NCBI GenBank assembly: GCA_905221615.1
Contig: CAJNDT010003124.1
Location: 455,442 to 519,441 of the forward strand
Length of the DNA stretch: 64,000 nucleotides
From: Symbiodinium sp. CCMP2592
Lineage: Eukaryota > Sar > Dinophyceae > Suessiales > Symbiodiniaceae
Direction of reading: 5' to 3'
Part shown: positions 39,048-48,553 of the stretch, piece after piece
Numbering within the stretch: position 1 is the first letter of the stretch
Layout: every line of letters starts with the position of its first letter
Notes under the pieces: model-generated
Databases searched by the model: none
What the model was told of the DNA's origin: nothing
Seen by the model: the letters and a program-made list of their open reading frames with translations, nothing else
Made by a program: the position numbers and the translations under genes

Positions 39048-39264
39048 GGCCTACCTTGAAGAGCGAACCCTGTCTCGAACAAATCACAACATTGGTTCAG
39101 CTCTTCGAATCATGTTCCTCGATGTCCAGCAAGATCGCAGTAATGTCATGTACCGTAATTGGGGTAATAAGTAGATACATGGAAGGGATGTCTGGCCACC
39201 AAAATCACAAGCCGCTCCTTCACCAGGAGTTCACAAGGGCTTACTTGGAGGGGCAGGGGACTTG
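39048..39264 (+). CDS. putative exon running into an E3 element
   Basis: TTCTCATGATCAG then LKSEPCLEQITTLVQLFESC, SSMSSKIAVMSCTVIGVISR ... HQEFTRAYLEGQG. The best donor, CTTG|GTAAGTGG, lies 25 bp inside the E3 end, so the first bases of the element would be coding. Confidence 0.5.
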
Positions 39265-39343
39265 GTAAGTGGGTTATGAGTAGGGTCATAATTGGGGTAA
39301 CTTCATTTAAAGTACTTACTAAGTCCCCTGCCCCTCCAAGTAG
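39242..39343. mobile_element. E3 element with consensus GTAAGT donor
   Basis: TACTTGGAGGGGCAGGGGAC TTGGTAAGTGGG ... TCCCCTGCCCCTCCAAGTAG. A removed intron of 39265-39343 would continue as VAVRKPLALVLRPSL and TAG. Confidence 0.75.
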
Positions 39344-39397
39344 GGTTGCTGTCAGGAAACCCTTAGCCTTAGTGCTTAGACCTAGTCTGTAGAAGTC

Positions 39398-39580
39398 ATG
39401 GCAGCAGGAGCAAAACAAATGGTGGGCCCGAAACTATATTACTGTTTCGGTCTTAGGGTCGGGTATAGAATCTTGTGGAAGCTCAGCCTTCTTTGGTATG
39501 ATAGTCTTGTGCTGTTCTTTCGGTCGAGAAGTTTGCACGTTTGCACGTCGTTTCACAAGTGGTGTGTCAGCGACACATGA
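39398..39580 (+). CDS. hypothetical ORF
   Basis: The ATG frame MAAGAKQMVGPKLYYCFGLR is open 60 codons; a second frame from the TGTAG at 39393 (KSWQQEQNKWWARNYITVSV) is open further. Only one can be right. Confidence 0.32.
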   Translation: MAAGAKQMVGPKLYYCFGLRVGYRILWKLSLLWYDSLVLFFRSRSLHVCTSFHKWCVSDT

Positions 39581-39586
39581 CGTGCC

Positions 39587-39700
39587 ATGAAGGACTTCAT
39601 CACCGGAATCTCATGCAGATCAAGCCATTCCGTTCTGCAGATGTGCCCCCATGTGCGTGCAGAAAGATACACATGCAGATCAGCTGTGCAACATGAGTAA
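39587..39700 (+). CDS. hypothetical ORF, 37 codons
   Basis: MKDFITGISCRSSHSVLQMC, PHVRAERYTCRSAVQHE, TAA. No splice signals. Confidence 0.35.
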   Translation: MKDFITGISCRSSHSVLQMCPHVRAERYTCRSAVQHE

Positions 39701-39796
39701 TATGGGGGTCGGAATTGTTACGAATGGTGTCCTCTTATAGTCTCTGTTAAAACTACCTCCAGGATACCCCTCCAAACCTCTGTTCTAGTTAAGAAG

Positions 39797-39960
39797 GCCC
39801 TTAACACATGCCTTCCACACGGGCACCAGGACTTCATTGAGCACCCGGAGCAAGTGCGAATATCTTTCGGCCCATGTCGCTCTCGATGGGCAGCTGGGCT
39901 CGTTCAGTGGTCTCTCGGGTGCTGGAGACGAAGTCCAAATCCTAACTCAGCCCCATTCAG
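39797..39960 (+). CDS. putative exon, 54 codons
   Basis: After the E2-like end TTCTAGTTAAGAAG: AFHTGTRTSLSTRSKCEYLS, AHVALDGQLGSFSGLSGAGD, EVQILTQPHS, ending CATTCAG|GTGAAGG, phase 1. Long with no start codon until TTG, and G/C-rich at third positions. Confidence 0.55.
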
Positions 39961-40193
39961 GTGAAGGCATGGGAGGCCTGGAATTGAAAGAGCTCAATAC
40001 CCCTTAATTACGGAATAGTGTTCCTTAAAAGGGCTCCTTAACGAGATCTATAAGGGGGTCTATAAGGGAATTAAGGAATTTGGCATAAGTTTATGCTTTA
40101 GATGTTCAGGGAAATGTTGTCTTTAGGCTTCACCGAAACTTCTGAGTCGGAGTACAGATGTTTGCAGATCTAGGCTAGACTCTTCCTGCTCAG

Positions 40194-40259
40194 TCTCCTA
40201 CGGCCGCGTATTCAAGCATGGTTCAACGACGGATCTCCCCTCTAAACCAAACATCCTGA
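40194..40259 (+). CDS. putative terminal exon
   Basis: CTCTTCCTGCTCAG then SPTAAYSSMVQRRISPLNQT, S, TGA. Confidence 0.4.
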   Translation, partial: SPTAAYSSMVQRRISPLNQTS

Positions 40260-40328
40260 AGCCCTTGTCCCAAATCCTCAACCCAGATATGTTTACTGTA
40301 GCTGAATTCTTTGTAGTCTCTACAGTTA

Positions 40329-40535
40329 CCCTAAGGTTCCATGTACCCATATAACATTAAAGGGTCCATGTAACATATACTTAGCCCCTAAAGTATTTTG
40401 GGTTTGAATACTTTGGGGCCAAAGTGCATACTATTTGGGCACATGGACAACCCTATAGTTATAGAAGCTTTAAAGCCGCCCTTGAACCCTATTTGGGTAC
40501 ATGGACCCTTAAGGTTATGCTACAGCATCCACCAT
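40329..40535. mobile_element. E4 elements, nested or tandem
   Basis: AGGTTCCATGTACCCATATA, AGGGTCCATGTAACATATAC, GGGGCCAAAGTGCATACT and TTTGGGTACATGGACCCTTA: more E4 ends than one copy needs. Confidence 0.6.
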
Positions 40536-40867
40536 TCCCGTCTTGCAGCGTCTTTTGTGCTCCTAGCATCGGCTCAGTAACTCGCTGTGAGCCTCTTTGG
40601 GGTGTAGGGTTCAGGGAGTTTTAAGCTATTAGGGGGTTTTTTAGGGGTCATAGGGGTGGGGTTCAGGGATTTCAGGGTTCAGGGTTGAAGGATTTAGAGG
40701 ATCTAACTACGAGCATTTGTTCAAAAGCTTTCTTTAAAGGGCCGACTTAGATCCGAAGGTTCGTTAGCATTTCAAAGCCAGGCTTGAGCTGAGCAACCCA
40801 GCTGGCAAAACCCGCAGCTGGGAACCATGCACACAGTAACATACAGTCACTTCCCGCTGATAAGGTG

Positions 40868-40917
<50 letters not shown>
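40536..40917. other. weak segments and a (TC)n microsatellite
   Basis: 40870-40914 is about 22 CT units. A short open segment after CATTCCCGTCTTGCAG (40557) has no donor. TTAGGG variants lie at 40610-40690. Confidence 0.6.
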
Positions 40918-41224
40918 GTGTACATATACAAGTGTATATGTGTTACTCCGACCATGAAGCCCTTGAGGCTAGTGTTTTCATGCTATTGCTATTGGTTCGA
41001 GTATAGGAATGTAGGTAGCTTTTTGGAAACCTCCCCACTTCCCTTCTTGCACACTACTCTCCAACGGACTGCTCCACAGGTCGTGATCGTTCTTCGACAC
41101 AGGTGCGCTATGCTCGTGCCGGGTTTTCGTAGCTGGATCGTCTTCTTGATTGAGTGCCTGGGTTGGCCGGGGTTACACATGCTTGTTCCGATGCTGCTTG
41201 CACTCAAGTGGCCCTCTAACTACG
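40918..41224 (+). CDS. putative membrane exon(s) before an E1 element
   Basis: 103-codon frame with TAPQVVIVLRHRCAMLVPGF and WIVFLIECLGWPGLHMLVPM, ending at ACG|GTTGATG. Its 5' part includes a microsatellite and is probably not coding; GATCTCCACAG-like sites at about 41080 could start the exon. Confidence 0.33.
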
Positions 41225-41327
41225 GTTGATGATATAAATCCTGCATGACCCATAATAAGGAATATACCATAATTCCCATAGTTTAGGGTCCTTAAGGTAA
41301 TGCAGGATTTATATCATCAACCGTAAG
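41222..41327. mobile_element. E1 element
   Basis: ACGGTTGATGATATAAATCC ... GGATTTATATCATCAACCGTAAG. The closest match to the family consensus. Confidence 0.85.
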
Positions 41328-41520
41328 AAACCCTGAGCCTGGAACCCAAAAACCCAAGGTTTCTTAAGCATGCTCCTACATTATCGTAGTATCCTTATAG
41401 ATCCCTTGTAATAACCCTTATAGACCCCTTTAAAGGAGCCCTTGCAAAGGCCCTTAAGGTCTCTTAATCAGCTTCCTACATGACACCCGGGAGCCCCCCC
41501 TCGAGGGTCTCGGAGTCCCC

Positions 41521-41628
41521 AGACCTTCCCAAATCCCTTAAATTAAGGAATATACCTGGGGTTTAGGGTTTAGGGTTTAAGGAATATACCTGAAAATTAT
41601 AGTAGGGCATTTTGGAAGGTCTGGGTCC
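41521..41628. mobile_element. E8 element with telomere-like insert
   Basis: AGACCTTCCCAAATCCCTTA ... GGCATTTTGGAAGGTCTGGGT, with GGTTTAGGGTTTAGGG inside. Confidence 0.65.
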
Positions 41629-41825
41629 TGTGCGGATTGAGGGCTTCGTCTCGAGTGTTTGGCTGGCTGGGGTGTAGCCTTGTAAAGGCTAAGCCCTGTA
41701 AATCCTTGCACCCTAAGCATCTTCGTTCGGATTCAGGGCCTACCCTAACGCAGGAAAACCTACTGTGTTGAGCGCAGAGTAACACGATTTCTTCAAAGGG
41801 TGTTTGGGTCGAGGTAGTTTTAAGG

Positions 41826-41957
41826 GTGAGCCTGTGCTGCTGCTCCCTGCACCGCAAGATCCGGCATTCCCCCGAAGGCGCTTTCAAACCCTATGAAAAG
41901 CTACATAGAACGTGTGTAAATCTGCAAAAGGTCTGCCCTCTCTGCAAAACTCAATAA
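41826..41957 (+). CDS. hypothetical Cys-rich segment
   Basis: After GTTTTAAG: VSLCCCSLHRKIRHSPEGAF, KPYEKLHRTCVNLQKVCPLC, KTQ, TAA. Another frame (SALSAKLNKGFVTAYY) runs to the E1 element at 41981, and a minus frame over 41597-41887 is open too. Confidence 0.33.
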   Translation: MSLCCCSLHRKIRHSPEGAFKPYEKLHRTCVNLQKVCPLCKTQ

Positions 41958-41977
41958 GGGCTTTGTGACAGCCTACT

Positions 41978-42082
41978 ACGGTTGATGATATAAGTCCTGC
42001 ATTACCCATAATGAGGGATGTACCATAATTCCCGTAGTTTAGGGTCCTTAAGGTAATGCAAGATTTCTATCATCAACCGTAG
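41978..42082. mobile_element. E1 element
   Basis: ACGGTTGATGATATAAGTCC ... GATTTCTATCATCAACCGTAG; GT and AG at the ends. Flanks are open as ...GFVTAYY | APTERLCF in phase. Confidence 0.82.
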
Positions 42083-42176
42083 CACCTACAGAACGGCTCT
42101 GTTTTTGAAGCCTTGTAAGAGGTGGGATCGCCATCCTGCCTCGCTCCTCTCGGTTAAGCGTGCCTTGGTATTGATG

Positions 42177-42283
42177 TGGGAGTTTCCGAAAATAGCGGAC
42201 CCTAGTAGGTTACCCTAAATAATGGGATCCTTACTATAAGGGGCCCCAAAATAAGGTAGCCCTAATTTTCGGAAACTCCCATG
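42177..42283. mobile_element. E6 element
   Basis: TGGGAGTTTCCGAAAATAGCGG ... AATTTTCGGAAACTCCCA. Confidence 0.85.
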
Positions 42284-42320
42284 TGGGCGCAGCAGGAGAT
42301 AGCAGAAAGGCAACTATGAC

Positions 42321-42883
42321 CTGGACCCCAAAAGTACGTAGGGTGATGGCCTTTTAAAGGTTTTGGGCCATTAGTTATTTTAATTGTTTTACCTACTTTG
42401 GGGGTTTAGGGAGGGGCTGCTATTCGTTGTTTTTGGGGTTGTGAGGATGGTTGCATGCATAGAGCCCAGGGCACATCACAAAGAATTTGTAAGTGCTCCT
42501 GGTTTGAGGTAGTTCGGTCTCTTGGTCTTGTGCTTATATCGGTTCACGGTTTAGGGTCTTCAAGCTTTCAGGTGTTGGACTGTGGGTGCCATAGCTTTGG
42601 GCTTGGTGGCTTTGGGTCCGGATGAAGGGCTGGCTGGTGCTAAGGAGGGGGGATGAACCAAGCAGCATTGGCCCTGCAATGCTGTTTTCGGGTGAGAAGG
42701 CTCCGGCACCCTAAACTAACCTTTCAAAACCTTAAAGCATAAACTAGGACACTAAACCCTGAACTTTTGGGCTTGGGACATTTGTGTTCTCCCTTGCTGG
42801 GCTTAAGAGGACCTGACTTTTTAAAGAGGAAGGGCACCCCCAAAGGCTAAACCCCTTAACCCTAAACCCTAGCATCGCTTCAG
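42321..42883. other. E5 element then unassigned DNA
   Basis: E5 at 42321-42419 (CCTGGACCCCAAAAGTACG ... CCTACTTTGGGGGTTTAGG). No exon candidate stands out up to 42880; telomere-like DNA at 42845-42872. Confidence 0.5.
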
Positions 42884-43001
42884 GCTTGGATGTGATGCCA
42901 AAGTTGCTCTATGCCATCCATCGCCGTCAGCTGGGAGTGGAAGCCAAGGACAGCGCCCCGGCCGTCACCAGAACCTGGAACATCGGGCATATCTCTTTGA
43001 G
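42884..43001 (+). CDS. putative internal exon
   Basis: AGCATCGCTTCAG then LDVMPKLLYAIHRRQLGVEA, KDSAPAVTRTWNIGHISL and TTGAG|GTTATAT. An (AT)n run follows in the intron. The donor phase (2) does not match the next exon, so an alternative GT in the AT run may be used. Confidence 0.5.
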
Positions 43002-43002
43002 G

Positions 43003-43003
43003 T

Positions 43004-43060
<57 letters not shown>

Positions 43061-43080
43061 GTATATATATAATATATTCA
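43003..43080. repeat. (AT)n microsatellite
   Basis: AT dinucleotides with GTATAT interruptions. Confidence 0.9.
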
Positions 43081-43177
43081 AAAGGCTATCTATATCATAT
43101 AAAAATATATGTACATGCAGAACATATATCTGTATATCTACGATAGTATTCCAATCAATTCCAAAAAGTCATTGCAG

Positions 43178-43249
43178 GAACCATTGCAATTGCATCGGAC
43201 CCAGCTGAGGGACAGCTGCCAGGTCACCAGACTGTGGCACTACTTGGAG
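43178..43249 (+). CDS. putative exon ending inside an E3 end
   Basis: CCAAAAAGTCATTGCAG then EPLQLHRTQLRDSCQVTRLW, HYLE, ending TTGGAG|GTTCATGG in phase 0. Confidence 0.5.
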
Positions 43250-43355
43250 GTTCATGGGTAGCTATAAGTGGGGTTATAAGTCCTCTAATATGGGTTATAA
43301 GTGTAGTTACCCTACTTATAAGTCCACTTATAACTACCCATGAAGCTCCAAGTAG
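43240..43355. mobile_element. E3 element, GTTCATGG subtype, candidate intron
   Basis: CTACTTGGAGGTTCATGGGT ... ACCCATGAAGCTCCAAGTAG. Removing 43250-43355 joins LWHYLE to SLCEFLQ in frame. Confidence 0.85.
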
Positions 43356-43433
43356 TCTCTATGCGAGTTCTTGCAAACGCCTTGTCTTCATCATGCCTGC
43401 ATTCCCATGCTTCTTCCCGTGGAACTCCAATAA
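43356..43433 (+). CDS. putative terminal exon after the E3 element
   Basis: SLCEFLQTPCLHHACIPMLL, PVELQ, TAA. Another frame, open through the whole element (122 codons), is the main alternative. Confidence 0.45.
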   Translation, partial: SLCEFLQTPCLHHACIPMLLPVELQ

Positions 43434-43680
43434 GATGCATGGAAGACCGCAGGGGCCTGAAATAATGGTCATGGCATGTTCTCACAATGTACCAAACAGC
43501 TCCATTCGCTTCATTCAAGCAGCTTTTTCACGTCTTCTGGCCAAAGCCAAGCGAAGCATCATAAGGTTTGTGATGCTTGACGCTGGAGCCCAAAGACCAT
43601 GAACACGAAAACCCCAAGACCCTGAACCCGAGAGCCCGAAGCCTTCAACCGCAACGAAGGGGAGCAGGGGAAGAAGGTGC

Positions 43681-43804
43681 ACTTGGAGGGGCAGGGGACT
43701 TAGTAAGTAGCTTATAAGTAGGACTATAATTGGGGTAACTCCATTTAGGGTACTTATAACTCTACTTATAACCTACTTACTATGTCCCCTGCCCCTCCAA
43801 GCAG
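43681..43804. mobile_element. E3 element, GGGCAGGGG subtype
   Basis: ACTTGGAGGGGCAGGGGACT ... CCCCTGCCCCTCCAAGCAG, with AAG|GTGCACTTGG just at its left edge. Confidence 0.85.
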
Positions 43805-43950
43805 GAGCTTCAGGAATTGTGGACTTCTGCGACGTCTCGGGGGTTCAATGCAAGATCGCCACGCTGAGCACTCTAAACCCAAAGGGGTTCCCTGAAAGCC
43901 GAGAAATTTTCGAGATCTCTGTCCGTGGAGCTAAGCCCCTAAAACCCTAG
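43805..43950 (+). CDS. putative terminal exon after an E3 element
   Basis: Starts after the element's CAAGCAG: ASGIVDFCDVSGVQCKIATL, STLNPKGFPESREIFEISVR, GAKPLKP, TAG in a CCCTAG motif. Joined to GAAGAAG|GT upstream it stays in phase. Confidence 0.5.
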
Positions 43951-44009
43951 AACCCTAAAACCCCTGAACCCTTAAACCCCTAAACCCCAAGCCCTTCTCT
44001 TGAACTTAG

Positions 44010-44090
44010 CCGACATCCCTCAGATCCCTAAGGACGTGTGGGGCAAGGCGCTTGGGCGGAAGAGCTCTACTTCCGCCCGGGACCTAAGTC
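44010..44090 (+). CDS. putative exon, basic
   Basis: CTTCTCTTGAACTTAG then DIPQIPKDVWGKALGRKSST, SARDLS, up to a palindromic element (44091-44213: GGAGGCCAAAAGGGG ... CCCCTTTTTGGCCTCC). Confidence 0.47.
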
Positions 44091-44232
44091 GTAGGAGGCC
44101 AAAAGGGGTTTCAGCCTATGGGGGTTTAGTAGGGATTAGGGTTTGAATAGGGTTCATATGAAGGAATCCCCACGCCAAGAATCTTAACCCCCCCTTTTTG
44201 GCCTCCCATCACTAAGGCGGGGTTATAGAGTC

Positions 44233-44484
44233 ATGGAGCGATACAAGGCTTCTGCACTCGAGTTTGTCCGAGTTTCTCCAGCGCTTCACTCTATAGGCCC
44301 ATCAACCCCAAGTCCTGCACACCACTCGTGGAGTGTATCAGCGGTCCACAGATTTTGTGAAGAGTCTAGGGGGCGTTTGGGAGTCTGGCATTTAGGGTGT
44401 AACGAAAGGCGATGCTGCACCGGAAACTTTCAAGTCAATCTTGCAGAACCTATTCCCGACACCCTCCCAGGAATCTTTTCGTGA
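44233..44484 (+). CDS. hypothetical protein, 83 codons
   Basis: ATG frame MERYKASALEFVRVSPALHS ... STPSPAHHSWSVSAVHRFCE ... GNFQVNLAEPIPDTLPGIFS, stop. Starts 20 bp after a palindromic element and a GGTTATAG acceptor-like site. Complete as it stands or a terminal exon. Confidence 0.47.
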   Translation: MERYKASALEFVRVSPALHSIGPSTPSPAHHSWSVSAVHRFCEESRGRLGVWHLGCNERRCCTGNFQVNLAEPIPDTLPGIFS

Positions 44485-44558
44485 GTTTTAGAAAATCTCA
44501 TCTCAGGGGTCCTCAAGCATCTACTGCAGTACCCTGAGCACCCGTACTTTTAAGATAG

Positions 44559-44759
44559 CCGTATCTGAGGCAGCGGAATTGCCATGGGGGCGCTTTCCGA
44601 GCATTGTGCCTTGCGCTGCTTTTGACGAGGTTTAGGGTCGTGTCATTGGTTGCTGGATGGGTTGACGTGGAGAGCATGTTGTTCGGTTTCATGCACCAGC
44701 AGCACATTGGTTTTGAGGTCTGTCCAGATTTCCTTCGTCGGCCTCGCTGGCACAAGTAG
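44559..44759 (+). CDS. hypothetical coding segment, strand ambiguous
   Basis: 66 codons: FRVVSLVAGWVDVESMLFGF, MHQQHIGFEVCPDFLRRPRW. A second + frame (KIAVSEAAELPWGRFPSIVP) follows ACTTTTAAG, and an 80-codon minus ATG frame covers the same DNA. Confidence 0.33.
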   Translation, partial: PYLRQRNCHGGAFRALCLALLLTRFRVVSLVAGWVDVESMLFGFMHQQHIGFEVCPDFLRRPRWHK

Positions 44760-44929
44760 CAGTAACTAGCAACAAGAAGCTACTTGTTGGTGGACAGATT
44801 GCACGTTCCCAGGAGCTAATCATGACATGAGCGCTTAGTTATGTGTTTCGGGGTCGTCCAAAGCGATACTCACACCACAATCTGGATTTAATTAAGCATC
44901 ACGCGTTGATCTGGCTCCGAGGTGTGTGT

Positions 44930-45145
44930 GTGTGTGTACCCAAAACCCTAACCTCTAAACCCAACCCTAAACCCTAACCCCTAAACCCCTATCCCCAACC
45001 CTAAGCCCTCAACCCGAAGCCCCTAAATCCAACCCTAAACCCTTAACCCTAGCCCCTAAACTAAACCCAACCCCCAAACCCCTAAACCCAACCCTAAGTC
45101 CTCAACCCGAAACCCCTAAATTCAACCCTAAGAAACCCTATACCG
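44930..45145. repeat. CCCTAAACCC telomere-like tract
   Basis: About 22 variants, preceded by a short (GT)n. Confidence 0.9.
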
Positions 45146-45254
45146 TTGATTGTCATCCACGGCTCCACACTCTCAACCTCCAAGCCATGAGCACTACATT
45201 TCGAGCCCGGGAGTTCTGGGTGTTGGTCCCTCTTATATCCTACACATACTCTAT

Positions 45255-45332
45255 ATGTATATATATATATATATATGTGCATATATATATATATATATAT
45301 ATAGAGTTATGCACGCACATACATGTATTATC

Positions 45333-45366
<34 letters not shown>

Positions 45367-45375
45367 CACAAAATA
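45255..45375. repeat. (AT)n microsatellite cluster
   Basis: Three TA runs with GTGCATA and GTGTGTA interruptions. Confidence 0.9.
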
Positions 45376-45577
45376 TTATAATTACATCACATTGCATTAT
45401 ATCCTAAGCCCATACAAAAGGTAGATTCGACAACGCGATGGGAGCCGAGCCCTGCCAGAGGAAGTTCGGCAAAGAGGCTCTTCAGGGTGCAGTTGTTGGA
45501 CTTAGGCAGTTCCTCGGTTTAGGGTTTGGGGATTACGGTTTTTGGGTTTAGGGCCGGGTTTAAGGTTTAAAGTTTAG

Positions 45578-45747
45578 GTTTTACCGCGGAACATGGATGA
45601 GAGAAGGTGTGCGCTTGGAAGTGGCAGATTGCACTTCGACTCTGCGAATTGGGATATGACTATGAGATTCTCATTGGGTTTCGGGTCTGGAGGACTTCAC
45701 ACTGTGTCAGAGGGCACAAAGGAGGTCTCAATTCTGAAGCCTCACAG
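45578..45747 (+). CDS. putative exon, 56 codons
   Basis: After AGTTTAG: VLPRN then M (45593) DERRCALGSGRLHFDSANWD, MTMRFSLGFGSGGLHTVSEG, TKEVSILKPH, ending CACAG|GTAGTCG, phase 2. The ATG could be the start. Beta-like and Gly-rich; no family recognised. Confidence 0.55.
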
Positions 45748-45917
45748 GTAGTCGTAGAAGGTTATTATGGGAGCAGCATTTGAACGTCCTGCATGTCTTT
45801 GCGAGCCTGCATAATTACCAAGATTATTCCTTCGTTTTTGTAGGGGTATAATTAAAAATATCTGACACCGTATTCTGCGCATGAAGCCCTTTGCCTCGAA
45901 CCCGAAAACCTCCACAG
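45748..45917 (+). other. probable intron
   Basis: Unremarkable DNA ending CGAAAACCTCCACAG. Phase of the flanking exons (2 and 0) does not match, so a small exon may be missed here. Confidence 0.35.
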
Positions 45918-46006
45918 GCGTTTCGCCACGGCTTTGAGTTCCTGATGGACTCCGTGGAGTATTTGGGCTTCACCCGCCGCCCGGCAGGAGTTTCAAGTTG
46001 TCCAAG
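45918..46006 (+). CDS. putative internal exon
   Basis: AFRHGFEFLMDSVEYLGFTR, RPAGVSSCP, AG|GTCGGC; G/C third positions throughout the first 20 codons. Confidence 0.55.
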
Positions 46007-46152
46007 GTCGGCAGCTGCTCCTTCATCACATAGATCATATGTATGTATGTATATATATATATATATATATTTATTTATGTATCTCTATTTACTTTCAACT
46101 TGGATACCTTTAACTTATTGTGATATAGCTGTGTATATATATATATACACCT

Positions 46153-46359
46153 GTGCTCAAGTACGATACCAGCTTGACTGTGACTCCGACAGTGACAGAC
46201 TATTGTGTGTCCACTGTTCATTTATGTAGACATAGTTGCTTGAGCCAGGCGCATTGCTGCACAGTGAGCACTGTTTTGCATTCTAGTGTGTTGAACCAAT
46301 GCCAAACTGGCACTCCTGTCTTGCAAGATCTTACTACCGCTGCTGCTGCTGAGTCTTAA
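46153..46359 (+). CDS. hypothetical ORF, Thr/Ser/Cys-rich
   Basis: GTG-started frame LKYDTSLTVTPTVTDYCVST ... TVSTVLHSSVLNQCQTGTPV ... AAAAES. An (AT)n run precedes it. Confidence 0.3.
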   Translation: MLKYDTSLTVTPTVTDYCVSTVHLCRHSCLSQAHCCTVSTVLHSSVLNQCQTGTPVLQDLTTAAAAES

Positions 46360-47240
46360 ATTTCGCGTCCGCGCCGGGACCTTAAGGACCAAATGACCCT
46401 CAAAGTAGGGAGCTATACCTGTCCTTTCTACTATGATCCCCGATATGGTCTATGAGCCTTAAACCCTTTTCGGGTTCCCTAACTACCAAATCGTAAGTTC
46501 GTCGTTAAGGGACGGCAAAACCACAGCAGGACTCCCATTTAAACCCTGGGTAAAGAGATCCCCATAGAGCCTTAGTGTCACACACCCGAACCTCAACCCC
46601 ACACAAAGCCACATTAATCCGAAACGCACCACTGAGTTTTGAAGCCTTTCATTGCTTCTATCTGCAATCAGGCCCGAAGCGCCATCATCACAGTCCTGGG
46701 ATGAGGAAGCCTTCAGGGTACGGCTGCGGGCTGTTAGGGTTTCGGGTTTAGGGTTTAGGGTTTAGGGTTTAGGGTTTAGGGAGGCTCTAAACTCGAAGTC
46801 CTAAGCCTCAACCTTACCTGCGGAACCTAACACAGCCTCGCCCTGGCCTAGAAACTGATGATTGCAAATCCAATGTGTTTCCCCCTGGATCATTCTGCAG
46901 CCCTACCATTAGAACCCTGAGCCCTAAACACCTAAACCCCAAACCCCTGAACCCTAAATCCTATGGTCCTATAAACCTCGAAAGTGACAGTACTATGGGG
47001 GCTGGAATAAACCCTAAACCCTAAACCCTAAAACCCTAAAGCCCTAAGGGCTTCCCGATTTCTGGAGTCTAAGGCCCCCTCTTTTAACTTTTGTACCCGA
47101 GACCTTCGACACCCTAAGGGTCCAGGTGTCTCCTTAGGAGGTTCCGGAATCTCCTAGGGAGAGTCCTTGGGTCTCTTTGGGGTCTCAGAAACCCTCAATT
47201 TTCAGGTTCCCCAATTTGTTAGGGCCCTTAGGGCATGACT
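46360..47240. other. telomere-like DNA and repeats
   Basis: A TTTAGGG run at 46738-46780 and CCCTAAACCC at 46920-47045. An 11-codon terminal segment after TTGCTTCTATCTGCAATCAG (46671-46703, ARSAIITVLG) has a very good acceptor. Confidence 0.5.
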
Positions 47241-47243
47241 CAG

Positions 47244-47363
47244 GGGCGATCTCTGGGCTGCGAACCGATGTCAACGACGAGCTGCTGAACGGAGCCCTGG
47301 CTGAAGAATGCCCTGAACTCCTAAACCCTATAAACCTTAGTTCCGTTAAGGATTCCCGTAAGG
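47244..47363 (+). CDS. putative exon, acidic
   Basis: GCATGACTCAG then AISGLRTDVNDELLNGALAE, ECPELLNPINLSSVKDSRK, donor-like AAGG|GTGGC. The frame stays open into an E4 copy (47390-47503). Confidence 0.5.
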
Positions 47364-47534
47364 GTGGCTTTAAACTATATAGGGTTTCGGGTACAAGGTC
47401 CTTGTGCCCAAATATTACGCACTTTGGCCCCAATGTACCTACATGGGGACAACATTATACAAGGCCATAGTATATACTATTTGAGTACACGGACCCTTAG
47501 GGTAAACCCTAGACCCTAAACCCCTAAACCCTAG

Positions 47535-47611
47535 CCGCAAAGCCCTTCTTAACGGAGCCCTGGGTCGAGAACGGTGTATGGGGGCCTAATGCGTTTGGAT
47601 CGGGATTATAA
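47535..47611 (+). CDS. putative terminal exon
   Basis: AAACCCTAG then AKPFLTEPWVENGVWGPNAF, GSGL, TAA. Confidence 0.42.
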
Positions 47612-47985
47612 ACCAGGGATATTTCTGCATATATATATATATATATATTATATGTGTTTGTATGTTTACGTACATAAAAACACACATATTTATAGACAGC
47701 ACATACACACATACATACATACATGCGTGCGTACGTACGTGCATACGGACAGACAGGCAGGCGGGCAGACAGACAGAAATAATCCCACATACGTATGTGA
47801 ATGTGCTGGTACACACAGATGTATATTTATATGTATACACATAGGTACACACATGCATATATCTTTGTATCATATTTTGCAGCATGTATCTACATACATA
47901 CATACATACATACTTACACACATACATACAGACATGCACATATATATATATATATATATAGAACAGGTTGGGTATGTGACCTTGA
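47612..47985. repeat. microsatellite block
   Basis: (AT)n at 47630, (ACAT)n at 47700-47725, AGACAGGC repeats at 47745-47775, (ACAT)n at 47890-47935 and (AT)n at 47940-47960. Confidence 0.85.
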
Positions 47986-48133
47986 AGGGTGCGGGGCTCA
48001 GGAGTCGGGGCTGGGAGGTATTTCCGAGGGGAGCATTTTGACACGGCCCCAATTCACATGTTTGAGAATGTCATGCTACAACATAATATAGGTACCAAAC
48101 TAATTACCAATACAATGTTGCGGGCTCCTTCGT

Positions 48134-48469
48134 TTAAGTATAGTAAAATATACCCCCAAACCCTATTCTAGCTATAAAGGCCCCTATATTATGTGCATGA
48201 TCCTGAAGAACTGCTGCACATTGCAGCGCCACTTGGGGTTGTTTTGGCACTGCACGCCCGAAGTCAGGGATCTTGATTTGTGTTGAAGGTAGACTTCTTG
48301 ACATTACGGCCTTTTCGAGAGGGGTCCTGATAAGGCAGGATCTTACTCTCTTGTGGTATTGCATTTGTGGATGCGTAAAACCCCTCGATTGTAGAGCCCT
48401 GTAGAACCATGCTAAATGACCTTCAGCCCTAAAACCCTTATATACCGACCTCAAGGGCTTTGCGTTCAT
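48134..48469 (-). CDS. hypothetical ORF, strand ambiguous
   Basis: 111-codon minus ATG frame (MNAKPLRSVYKGFRAEGHLA ... SRSLPSTQIKIPDFGRAVPK). On the + strand 48187-48271 reads VHDPEELLHIAAPLGVVLAL to TGA after an E2 end (48155-48190), which may be the real exon. Confidence 0.35.
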   Translation of the reverse strand: MNAKPLRSVYKGFRAEGHLAWFYRALQSRGFTHPQMQYHKRVRSCLIRTPLEKAVMSRSLPSTQIKIPDFGRAVPKQPQVALQCAAVLQDHAHNIGAFIARIGFGGIFYYT

Positions 48470-48553
48470 AAGTGGTCAGGCGGATGGGGGCAGGGGGCAC
48501 AAGTGCCCCGAAGAGGGATATGATAGGGGTCTCCGAATGTTCCTCATGATCCA

